This document shows, piece by piece, positions 8,472 to 14,818 of a stretch of DNA of 64,000 nt. The stretch spans positions 62,181 to 126,180 of the forward strand of contig NZ_KB905403.1 of the NCBI RefSeq assembly GCF_000379465.1. The letters are read 5' to 3'. Position numbers and translations under genes: made by a program. Position 1 is the stretch's first letter. Every line of letters starts with the position of its first letter. The stretch is from Sciscionella marina DSM 45152 (GTDB lineage Bacteria; Actinomycetota; Actinomycetes; Mycobacteriales; Pseudonocardiaceae). The notes below the pieces were generated by a model. The model worked only from the letters and a program-made list of their open reading frames with translations, did no database searches and was not told the DNA's origin.

Positions 8472-9149
8472 TCAGTCGGCCTTGGGCAGGTCGAACAGGC
8501 CCATCATCCCCGCCGCGAACGCGAGGTCGCCCTTGACCTTGAGCTTGCCGGTCACGAACAGCAGCGGGGCGGAGGCCTTGCCGGTGATCAGCTGGAGGAA
8601 GTCCGCGGGCGCGAGCGTGATGCTCACCCGCGGTGTCGCGCCCCGGCCCTGGGTATTCGGGCATTTCCTGACCGCACAGCTGCCGTTCTCGATGACCGTT
8701 TCGTACCTGTCGTAACCGCCCTCTCCGGATCCGCCGGTGAAGCGCCAGTGCACGACGGCCCGGGTGTCTGCCGCCCGATCGGCCCGCAGGTGTTCACCCA
8801 TTCGGCGGAAAATCTCGTCGAGAATGACGGTGCGAAGGCGCGGCTTCCCGAGTACGTCGGCGAGCTGACCTTTACTTGCCCGGCCGATGAGCCTGGCAAA
8901 GGTGGCGGGCTGTACCTGGGTGACGTCCACGTTCCCACCCCCGGAGCTGAGCCGGTCGATGGCGAGCAGCAGCCGGGTGAGGTCGCCTTTGCCCAGCGTG
9001 TTGGGGTCGATGTTGGCCGCGACGGCCTCGGTGTCGAGCGCGGCGAGCTCCGGGCTCTCCGGCCCGAGCGTGTCCAGGAGATCGAGTAGCTGCTTCGTGC
9101 GCAGCGACGCGGGGTTCGCCAGCGCCTCGGCACGGTCGTTGTTCGCCAT
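8472..9149 (-). CDS. SCP2-like sterol/lipid-carrier domain protein
   Basis: Protein of 225 residues. The C-terminal half (about 120-225) carries the SCP2 pattern, including APADFLQLITGKASAPLLFVTGKLKVKGDLAFAAG-type sequence in which a hydrophobic pocket and the GKLKVKGD turn are typical. The N-terminal half is helical and not recognised. SCP2 domains bind acyl chains or sterols, fitting the surrounding fatty-acid genes. It is convergent with fxsA (5-base gap) and divergent from the TetR gene at 9243. A TAC-N6-GTA dyad lies 11 bases upstream of its start, so it is a likely target of that regulator. Confidence 0.85.
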   Translation of the reverse strand: MANNDRAEALANPASLRTKQLLDLLDTLGPESPELAALDTEAVAANIDPNTLGKGDLTRLLLAIDRLSSGGGNVDVTQVQPATFARLIGRASKGQLADVLGKPRLRTVILDEIFRRMGEHLRADRAADTRAVVHWRFTGGSGEGGYDRYETVIENGSCAVRKCPNTQGRGATPRVSITLAPADFLQLITGKASAPLLFVTGKLKVKGDLAFAAGMMGLFDLPKAD

Positions 9150-9159
9150 GCCAATAAAC

Positions 9160-9173
9160 TTACTGTCGAGTAG
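9160..9173. promoter_or_regulatory. TAC-N6-GTA dyad between the SCP2-like gene and the TetR gene
   Basis: TTACTGTCGAGTAG lies just upstream of the SCP2-like start and 70 bases before the divergent TetR gene. This is the usual place for an autoregulatory TetR operator. The left ten bases are identical to the partial dyad at 5568. Confidence 0.6.
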
Positions 9174-9242
9174 GTACGGCTTTCAAGACGGTAAAGTACC
9201 GTGTTCACGCATCGGCCTGTGCAACTTGCGAGGGGTTGAGGA

Positions 9243-9920
9243 ATGGAGCTGGTCAACGAGGAGGCTTCGGGGCGTCCGAAGCGGTTGCCGAGAGAGGTTC
9301 GGGAACGCCAGATCCTCGACGCCGCGGTGAGTGTGTTCTCCGTGCATGGCTACCACGCGGCTTCGATGGACGAGGTGTCCGCGACCGCGGGGATCTCGAA
9401 GCCGATGATCTACTCCTACCTCGGTTCGAAGGAGGACCTGTTCGCCGCGTGCATCCGCCGTGAACTCGACCGCCTGCTCGTGGCGATAGCGGACCGGGCC
9501 AAACCGGGACTGCCCGCCGATCAGCAGCTCTGGTACGGGGTGCTGGCCTTCTTCGAGTTCATCGGGGCGAACAAGGACTCCTGGTCGGTGCTGCACCGGC
9601 AGGCGAGTGAGCACGGTGGACCGTTCGCCGCAGAGCACCGCCTGCTGCGCACCAGGGCGATCGAGCTCGTCGCGGCACTGGTGATCAGTGCCGCCGGGCG
9701 TTCGGAGCACAGCGAGATCGGTGCGGCGGCACAGCGCACGGGTGAGTCGCTGGCGGCCGCCGTCGTCGGCGCGGGCGAGTCGCTCGCCGACTGGTGGCTG
9801 GACAATCCGCAGGAATCGGCGCGGCATCTGGCCGAGCGCATGATGAATGTCGTCTGGGCCGGGTTCGGGAACCTGATGGACGGCAAGGTGTGGGCGCCCC
9901 CGCCGGAGGCGGATGAGTGA
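9243..9920 (+). CDS. TetR/AcrR-family regulator of the fatty-acid cluster
   Basis: Protein of 225 residues. The N-terminal helix-turn-helix (about 20-62) is clear: RERQILDAAVSVFSVHGYHA, then MDEVSATAGISKPMIYSYLGSKEDLF. The ligand-binding C-terminal region is helical. GAGG lies 1-5 bases before the ATG, within GAGGGGTTGAGGA. In M. tuberculosis a TetR gene (Rv0238) occupies the same end of the htdX-fabG4-fadA2-fadE5 cluster, so conserved linkage supports a regulatory role here. The dyad at 9160-9173 and its relatives at 2781-2818, 5568-5598 and possibly 3775-3788 are candidate operators. The inducer is probably an acyl-CoA, by analogy only. Confidence 0.9.
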   Translation: MELVNEEASGRPKRLPREVRERQILDAAVSVFSVHGYHAASMDEVSATAGISKPMIYSYLGSKEDLFAACIRRELDRLLVAIADRAKPGLPADQQLWYGVLAFFEFIGANKDSWSVLHRQASEHGGPFAAEHRLLRTRAIELVAALVISAAGRSEHSEIGAAAQRTGESLAAAVVGAGESLADWWLDNPQESARHLAERMMNVVWAGFGNLMDGKVWAPPPEADE

Positions 9921-10063
9921 GCTCAGGGCGTGGCGAAACCCGCTGGCTCATGGTTAGATGGCCTTGGTCGTATCGGATCGCCGTGCACGCCATGTGCGGG
10001 GGTCCGAAAATATTGTGGTAAGTCGTAGCTTTCCTCCAGATGTCAATTCGGAGAAGTCGCGGT

Positions 10064-10100
10064 TTGACACTCCGACCAGGAAGCCGTAACCCTCGGCTTC
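10064..10100 (+). promoter_or_regulatory. Promoter and dyad upstream of the cold-shock gene
   Basis: TTGACA (10064-10069) is a perfect -35; 17 bp later comes TAACCC(T), a weak -10. A 7-bp dyad GAAGCCG/CGGCTTC (10080-10086 and 10094-10100) covers the -10 region and is followed by TTATTGTTT. If transcription starts further upstream, the same dyad would be an attenuator-like hairpin in the leader. The leader from the predicted start would be about 36 nt. Confidence 0.45.
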
Positions 10101-10135
10101 TTATTGTTTCGCCGGCATGTTGTGAGGAGACAACA

Positions 10136-10339
10136 GTGGCACAGGGCACCGTGAAGTGGTTCAACGCGGAAAAGGGCTACGGCTTCATTTCCCCGGAGGG
10201 CGGCGGCTCGGACGTATTCGTGCACTACTCGGAGATCCAGGGCAGCGGCTTCCGCACCCTCGAGGAGAACCAGCGCGTTGAGTTCGAGGTCGGTCAGGGC
10301 CAGAAGGGTCCGCAGGCGCAGAACGTTCGCGCCCTCTGA
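10136..10339 (+). CDS. cspA: Cold-shock protein (CspA family)
   Basis: Single cold-shock domain of 67 residues that binds single-stranded RNA/DNA and acts as an RNA chaperone. Both RNA-binding motifs are present: KGYGFI (RNP1, about residues 14-19) and VFVHYS (RNP2). The start is GTG at 10136, with GAGGAG 6 bases upstream; longer frames from 10040 would add an unrelated, promoter-containing extension. The gene ends 19 bases before a strong hairpin (10359-10398) that also overlaps the start of the next gene. Confidence 0.97.
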   Translation: MAQGTVKWFNAEKGYGFISPEGGGSDVFVHYSEIQGSGFRTLEENQRVEFEVGQGQKGPQAQNVRAL

Positions 10340-10353
10340 TACCGAGACTTCGC

Positions 10354-12180
10354 ATGATGAGAAACCCCCGGCGGATTCCGATCCGCCGGGGGTTTCTCGT
10401 GTGTGCCCTGCTGCTCGCCGGCACGGTGACCGCGGCGCCGTCCGCCATCGCGGCCGAATCGCCGAGTATCCAGCAGATCCACGGCACGACCTTCCGTTCT
10501 CCCTATGACGGGCAGCGAGTCGTGGGCGTCCGCGGCATTGTGACTTCGGTCACCACGAAGGGGAGCGCGCAAGGGTTCACCTTCGCGAACTCCGCCCGCG
10601 CCGCACGGTCGAGCTCCGCGCTGGTCGTTTTCACCGGTGCGCAGACCCCTCGGGTGCGCACCGGGGACGCGGTCAGCGTGTCCGGTACGGTCACCGACCA
10701 TTTCGCCGATGCGGCCCCGGAACGTAGTCTCGATCTGCCGCTCACCGAGATCACCGCGGCCACGTGGACGGTGACCGGGAGCGGGCCGATTCCTCTCCCG
10801 GTGCTGCTCGATCACCGCACGGTCCCCCGTGCGTTCACCGCTTCGGCCGGTGGACGCAGCATCGAATACCACCGGCTGCGCCCCGATCGGTACGCGCTCG
10901 ACTTCTACAAGGCGCACGAAAGCGAACTCGTCGCGGTGCGCGATGCGCGCGTGGTCGGGCCGACCAACTCGCACGGCGAATTGTGGGTGACCGCGCGCGA
11001 ACGGGACAACCTGACCCCGCGCGGGGGTACCCGTTATGGGTCCTACGCGCGGCCCAACTCGGGGCGGCTGCTGGTGAGTCCGTTGCCGGGGACCGCACCC
11101 TTGCCCGCGGCCGATACCGGTGACCGGCTCGGTGGCCTGACGGTCGGCCCGCTCGGCTACTCCCAGTTCGGCGGTTACGAGCTGCGCGCGGCGCGGCTCG
11201 GGGTGTTGCGGCACGGCGGCCTGGCGCGGGAGACGACCCGGACACAGCGCCCGAACGAGCTCGCGGTCGCCACCTACAACGTGGAAAACCTTTCCCCGCA
11301 AGATGATCCGGCCAAGTTCGACCGGCTGGCCGAGGGGATCACCGGTAACCTCGCCGGACCGGACATCGTCTCGCTCGAGGAGATCCAGGACGACGACGGG
11401 CCGGCCGACGAGGGGGTCACCTCGGCCGGAGTCACCCTCGACAAGTTCACCGAGGCGATCGCGGCCGCCGGTGGACCGCACTACCGGTGGCGTCAGATCG
11501 ATCCGGCCGATGGCGCCGATGGTGGCCAACCGGGCGGGAACATCCGCACTGTGTTCCTCTACAACCCCGCGCGAGTGTCCGTTGTGGACCGTCCGGGTGG
11601 CTCGGCGACCGAAGCCGTGCGGGTGCTCGGCGAACCCGGCAGGCCCGAGCTCTCGGCTTCTCCCGGCCGGATCGCGCCGCGTTCCCCGGCCTGGCTGGAC
11701 AGCAGGAAGCCGCTCGCCGGCGAGTTCGTCTTCCGCGGTCATCGCGTGTTCGTCCTCGCCAATCACTTCAATTCCAAGGGCGGCGACCAGCCACTCGCCG
11801 GTCGATACCAACCACCCCAGCGGTCCTCTGAATCGCAACGGCTCGCCCAGGCCGAGCTCGTGCGCGGTTTCGTCGGTGAACTCGAGGCCAAGGATCCGCT
11901 CGCGAACATCGTCGTGCTCGGCGACCTGAACGACTACCAGTTCTCACCGGCCGCGCGCACCCTCACCGGCGGCGGCGCCCTGACCGATCTGGTCGATACG
12001 CTGCCACCCGCACAGCGGTATTCCTATGTGTATCAAGGGAATTCGCAGGTTCTCGATCACATCCTCACCAGTCCGGGCCTGGGCAGGCCGGATTACGACA
12101 TCGTGCACCTCAACGCGGAATTCGCCGATCAGGTCTCCGACCACGATCCCCAGGTGGCCCGACTGCGGCCGCTGCGCTAA
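10354..12180 (+). CDS. Secreted endonuclease/exonuclease/phosphatase-family nuclease
   Basis: Protein of 608 residues. A signal peptide covers about 1-34: basic RRIPIRRG, hydrophobic FLVCALLLAGTV, cleavage after AIAA. A beta-rich region follows (about 35-290), typical of the ExeM/NucH extracellular nucleases. The EEP catalytic domain begins near residue 304: ATYNVEN, LEEIQ, ANHFNSKGG, GDLND and a final SDHDP supply the metal-binding and catalytic residues. It probably degrades extracellular DNA for phosphate or carbon. ATG at 10354 or 10357 lies inside or beside the terminator of cspA; GTG at 10399 would remove the basic n-region and is less likely. No good ribosome site is seen. The stop overlaps the convergent VOC gene by 4 bp. 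Confidence 0.88.
   Translation: MMRNPRRIPIRRGFLVCALLLAGTVTAAPSAIAAESPSIQQIHGTTFRSPYDGQRVVGVRGIVTSVTTKGSAQGFTFANSARAARSSSALVVFTGAQTPRVRTGDAVSVSGTVTDHFADAAPERSLDLPLTEITAATWTVTGSGPIPLPVLLDHRTVPRAFTASAGGRSIEYHRLRPDRYALDFYKAHESELVAVRDARVVGPTNSHGELWVTARERDNLTPRGGTRYGSYARPNSGRLLVSPLPGTAPLPAADTGDRLGGLTVGPLGYSQFGGYELRAARLGVLRHGGLARETTRTQRPNELAVATYNVENLSPQDDPAKFDRLAEGITGNLAGPDIVSLEEIQDDDGPADEGVTSAGVTLDKFTEAIAAAGGPHYRWRQIDPADGADGGQPGGNIRTVFLYNPARVSVVDRPGGSATEAVRVLGEPGRPELSASPGRIAPRSPAWLDSRKPLAGEFVFRGHRVFVLANHFNSKGGDQPLAGRYQPPQRSSESQRLAQAELVRGFVGELEAKDPLANIVVLGDLNDYQFSPAARTLTGGGALTDLVDTLPPAQRYSYVYQGNSQVLDHILTSPGLGRPDYDIVHLNAEFADQVSDHDPQVARLRPLR
10359..10398 (+). terminator. cspA terminator hairpin overlapping the nuclease start
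   Basis: An 18-bp perfect stem, GAGAAACCCCCGGCGGAT with its complement, around the loop TCCG. The last bases of the stem (GGTTTCTC on the sense strand) give a modest T-rich end. It begins five bases after the nuclease ATG, so it encodes residues 3-15 of the signal peptide as well as being the obvious cspA terminator. Confidence 0.75.
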
Positions 12181-12965
12181 GCGCTCGTCGCCCTGCTGGG
12201 ATCGATGAGCCGGAACGCCGCACCGGTCGGGTCGGCCACATCGGCGAGCCTGCCGTGCGGGCTGTCCGAAGCGGGGCTGAGCACGGTCCCGCCGAGCTCG
12301 GGTACCCGGGCCAATGCGCCGTCCACATCCTCGATGCCGAAGTAGTTCAGCCACCGCGAGGTGCCCGGATCGGGTTCCATGGTGCGCAGATCCGCCATGC
12401 CCGCCACGACGTTCTCGCCGATCCGCATGGTCGAGTAGCGGAACTCATCGCTGTCGGCCATCGACTCGAACACGCCCCCGAGGACCTGGGCGTAGAAGTC
12501 CGTGGACCGCTGGAAATCGGCGCTGTGGTACTCCGTCCACACCACCGACCGGTTTTCCGCCACCTTCTCGAAACCGTTGAAGTCACCCGGTTCCCAGAGC
12601 CCGAACGCCGCGCCGAGCGGATCGATGAGCACCGCCATCTTGCCCAGATCGCCGACCGGCATCGGTTCGACGGTCACCGTCGCCCCGTGCTCGCTCGCGG
12701 CCGCGGCGGACGCTCCGATGTCCGCGGTCGCGAAGTAGGTGCTCCAGGAATCCGGAATACCATCGCCGGGATCGTGCCCCATCAGACCGGCGACCTGAGC
12801 CCCGTCCGCGCGGGCGCTCGAGTACCCGCCGAACTCCGCGTTGTCCGGGTCCACCGCCCAGCCGAGCAGGCCCTCGTAGAACTGTCTCGCCTGTTGTTTG
12901 TCCGAGGTGAACAGGTCGACCCAACAGGGTGTCCCCGGTGCGAATACACGTTCGCTGATGGTCAT
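12177..12965 (-). CDS. VOC (glyoxalase/bleomycin-resistance fold) protein, CFP30B-like
   Basis: Protein of 262 residues with two tandem VOC modules: about 8-125, starting GTPCWVDLFTSDKQQARQFYEGLLGW, and about 140-258, starting VWTEYHSADFQRSTDFYAQVLGG. The order and the GTPxWVDL opening resemble the secreted or cytosolic CFP30B family of mycobacteria (Rv0577). Module ends carry DPLGAAFGLWEPG and DPTGAAFRLIDPS. The enzymatic activity, if any, is unknown. The ATG has GGAG upstream. It is convergent with the nuclease gene; the two stops overlap at 12177-12180, leaving no room for a separate terminator. Confidence 0.85.
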   Translation of the reverse strand: MTISERVFAPGTPCWVDLFTSDKQQARQFYEGLLGWAVDPDNAEFGGYSSARADGAQVAGLMGHDPGDGIPDSWSTYFATADIGASAAAASEHGATVTVEPMPVGDLGKMAVLIDPLGAAFGLWEPGDFNGFEKVAENRSVVWTEYHSADFQRSTDFYAQVLGGVFESMADSDEFRYSTMRIGENVVAGMADLRTMEPDPGTSRWLNYFGIEDVDGALARVPELGGTVLSPASDSPHGRLADVADPTGAAFRLIDPSRATSA

Positions 12966-13087
12966 CTTCTCGCTCCGTTGCGATACGCGCCCGGCTGCTC
13001 GCCGCCGGGCTGGTGTTTCGAAGATAGACCTGGGTGCCGACGAAAACCGGCCGGTGAAGCAAGGGATGACTTTGGTCCCCGGCCGGA

Positions 13088-13115
13088 AGGGCCCGGTGTT
13101 CGAGCACCGGGCCCT
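13088..13115 (-). terminator. Terminator of tRNA-Ser
   Basis: An 11-bp GC-rich stem, AGGGCCCGGTG with its complement, around a 6-base loop. It starts about 10 bases after the 3' end of the tRNA in its direction of transcription. Confidence 0.75.
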
Positions 13116-13125
13116 CGGCTCAGGG

Positions 13126-13210
13126 CGGAGGATGCGGGATTTGAACCCGCGAGGGTGTTAACCCAACACGCGTTCCAAGCGTGCGCCATAGGCCACTAGG
13201 CGAATCCTCC
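13126..13210 (-). tRNA. tRNA-Ser (anticodon GGA)
   Basis: An 85-nt class II tRNA. The acceptor GGAGGAT pairs with ATCCTCC. The anticodon stem CACGC/GCGTG closes the loop TTGGAAC with anticodon GGA. A long variable arm and a T-arm with GGTTCAAATCC are present. CCA is not encoded. A TATACT -10 lies on the minus strand at 13218-13223, 7 bases before the 5' end. Confidence 0.95.
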
Positions 13211-13217
13211 GCGAAGA

Positions 13218-13223
13218 AGTATA
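13218..13223 (-). promoter_or_regulatory. -10 box of the tRNA-Ser promoter
   Basis: TATACT on the minus strand, ending 7 bases before the tRNA 5' end. No clear -35 was identified. Confidence 0.5.
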
Positions 13224-13271
13224 CGCGCCGGGTTTCGTGAACCCGCATGGGCATCGACAGCCGATGGTGAC

Positions 13272-13277
13272 TACACT
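13272..13277 (+). promoter_or_regulatory. -10 box of the SRP RNA promoter
   Basis: TACACT on the plus strand, about 7 bases before the predicted 5' end of the SRP RNA. No convincing -35 is seen at the right distance. Confidence 0.45.
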
Positions 13278-13282
13278 CGACG

Positions 13283-13375
13283 GCGGACCTCGTGCGGCGT
13301 CCATCCTGTGAACCTCCCCAGGGCCGGAAGGCAGCAAGGATAAGCGGGCTCTGGCGGGTGCACGGGGTCCCCTTT
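13283..13375 (+). ncRNA. ffs: Signal recognition particle RNA (4.5S, small bacterial type)
   Basis: The conserved apical SRP hairpin is present, with the Ffh-binding symmetric and asymmetric loops and a GGAA-type tetraloop (ACCTCCCCAGGGC, CGGAAGGCAGCAAGG). The ends pair: GGACCTCGTGC near 13285 with GCACGGGGTCC ending at 13370, with one G-U. CCTTTTT at 13369-13375 ends the transcript. It binds Ffh for co-translational targeting of membrane and secreted proteins. Linkage to tRNA-Ser and dnaX is common in actinobacteria. Confidence 0.93.
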
Positions 13376-13398
13376 TTCGCCTACACACAGGGGGCGCG

Positions 13399-14808
13399 GT
13401 GAACCGTCCAGCACGCCGGGATCCGAGCAAGCTGACCGAGGCCGATGGGTTCCGCGAGTTCGTCGCGGACGGTTGGGGCGCCGCCGACCGGACACCGAGC
13501 GTGCTCGACGGACAGTCCGCGGCGGCAGCCGAGCACCGGGCGCGCCTGTCCCACGAGTTCGCCGGGCAGCGGATCGCGGTCGCGGCCGGGCGCGCGCCGG
13601 TCCGGGCGAACGACACCGACTTCGACTTCCGGCCGGACTCGGACTTCGTGTGGCTCACCGGCTGCCGTGCCGAGGGGGCCGTGCTGGTCATGCACCCGAG
13701 CGGGGACCGCCACGACGCGGTGCTCTACCTGCGCGCCCCGGCGGGCCCGAGCGAGGCGGACTTCTTCGCCAGCGCCCGCGACGGCGAGCTGTGGATCGGC
13801 GCGGTCCCCGGGCTCGCCGAATGGGAGCAGGCACTCGGCATCACCTGCCGCCCCATCGAGGAGCTGGCGAACGCGCTGCGCGGCAACTACCCGCCGGTAC
13901 TCGCGACCAGGGGCATCGAGCCGCTACTGGACGCGCTGGTGCTCGGGGACGGCGCGGAGCTGCGCAGGGTGCTCTCCGAACTGCGCCGGATCAAGGATGA
14001 CTGGGAGATCGGCCAGCTACAGGCCGCTGTGGACGCGACCAGTCTCGCGTTCACGGATGTCGCCCGCGCGATTCCGGAGGCCTTGCGGCACGGTGGGGAG
14101 CGCTGGCTGCAGGGCACCTTCGATCGCAGGGCGCGCACCGAGGGGAACGGCGTCGGGTACGCCTCGATCGTCGCGGCCGGACCGCACGCGCCGGTGCTGC
14201 ACTGGGTGCGCAACGACGGTGCGCTCACCGAGGACGCCGCGGTGCTGCTGGACGCCGGGGTGGAGATGAACTCCTTCTACACCGCCGATGTGACCCGCAC
14301 CTTCCCCGTCTCAGGAACGTTCAGCGAGGCCCAGCGCAAGGTCTACGAGCTCGTGCACGAGGCGCACGTGGCCGCGATGGCCGAGGTGAAACCGGGTGCG
14401 GAGTACCGGGCGTTCCAGCGCAAGGCCATGGAGGTGCTCGCCACCGGGCTGCACGACTGGGGATTGCTTCCGGTCAGCGTCGCCGAATCGCTCGAGGCGA
14501 AGGGCCAGCAGCACCGCCGCTACATCGTGTGCGGGGTCGGCCACTTCCTCGGCATCGACGTGCACGACTGCGCCCGTTCCAGCGCCGAGGCGTACCACGA
14601 CGGCACCCTCGAGGCCGGGATGGCGCTGACCGTGGAACCGGGGCTGTACTTCCACCCGAACGACCTCACCGTCCCCGAGGAACTGCGCGGGATCGGGGTG
14701 CGGATCGAAGACGATCTCGTGGTGACCGGGACCGGCAGCCGGGTGCTCTCCGACGGGCTGCCGATTACCGCGAACGGCATCGAGGACTGGGTCAGCGGGC
14801 TTCGGTAG
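13399..14808 (+). CDS. pepP: Xaa-Pro aminopeptidase (M24B, aminopeptidase P)
   Basis: Dimetal peptidase of 469 residues that removes N-terminal residues preceding proline. The N-terminal AMP_N domain spans about 45-190. The C-terminal pita-bread domain has the five metal ligands: two Asp in DAGVEMNSFYTADVTRT (about 284 and 295), His in GVGHFLGIDVHD (about 380), Glu in TVEPG (about 412) and Glu in VRIEDD (about 436). The start is GTG at 13399 with a GGGGG tract upstream. The stop codon TAG forms the first three bases of the predicted dnaX -10 box. Confidence 0.93.
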   Translation: MNRPARRDPSKLTEADGFREFVADGWGAADRTPSVLDGQSAAAAEHRARLSHEFAGQRIAVAAGRAPVRANDTDFDFRPDSDFVWLTGCRAEGAVLVMHPSGDRHDAVLYLRAPAGPSEADFFASARDGELWIGAVPGLAEWEQALGITCRPIEELANALRGNYPPVLATRGIEPLLDALVLGDGAELRRVLSELRRIKDDWEIGQLQAAVDATSLAFTDVARAIPEALRHGGERWLQGTFDRRARTEGNGVGYASIVAAGPHAPVLHWVRNDGALTEDAAVLLDAGVEMNSFYTADVTRTFPVSGTFSEAQRKVYELVHEAHVAAMAEVKPGAEYRAFQRKAMEVLATGLHDWGLLPVSVAESLEAKGQQHRRYIVCGVGHFLGIDVHDCARSSAEAYHDGTLEAGMALTVEPGLYFHPNDLTVPEELRGIGVRIEDDLVVTGTGSRVLSDGLPITANGIEDWVSGLR

Positions 14809-14811
14809 GCT
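14806..14811 (+). promoter_or_regulatory. -10 box for leaderless dnaX transcription
   Basis: TAGGCT ends exactly 7 bases before the GTG of dnaX. There is no Shine-Dalgarno sequence between pepP and dnaX. The same TAGGCT-N7-GTG arrangement precedes purC, the S49 protease gene and the GDPD gene. Confidence 0.5.
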
Positions 14812-14818
14812 CGCTGAC

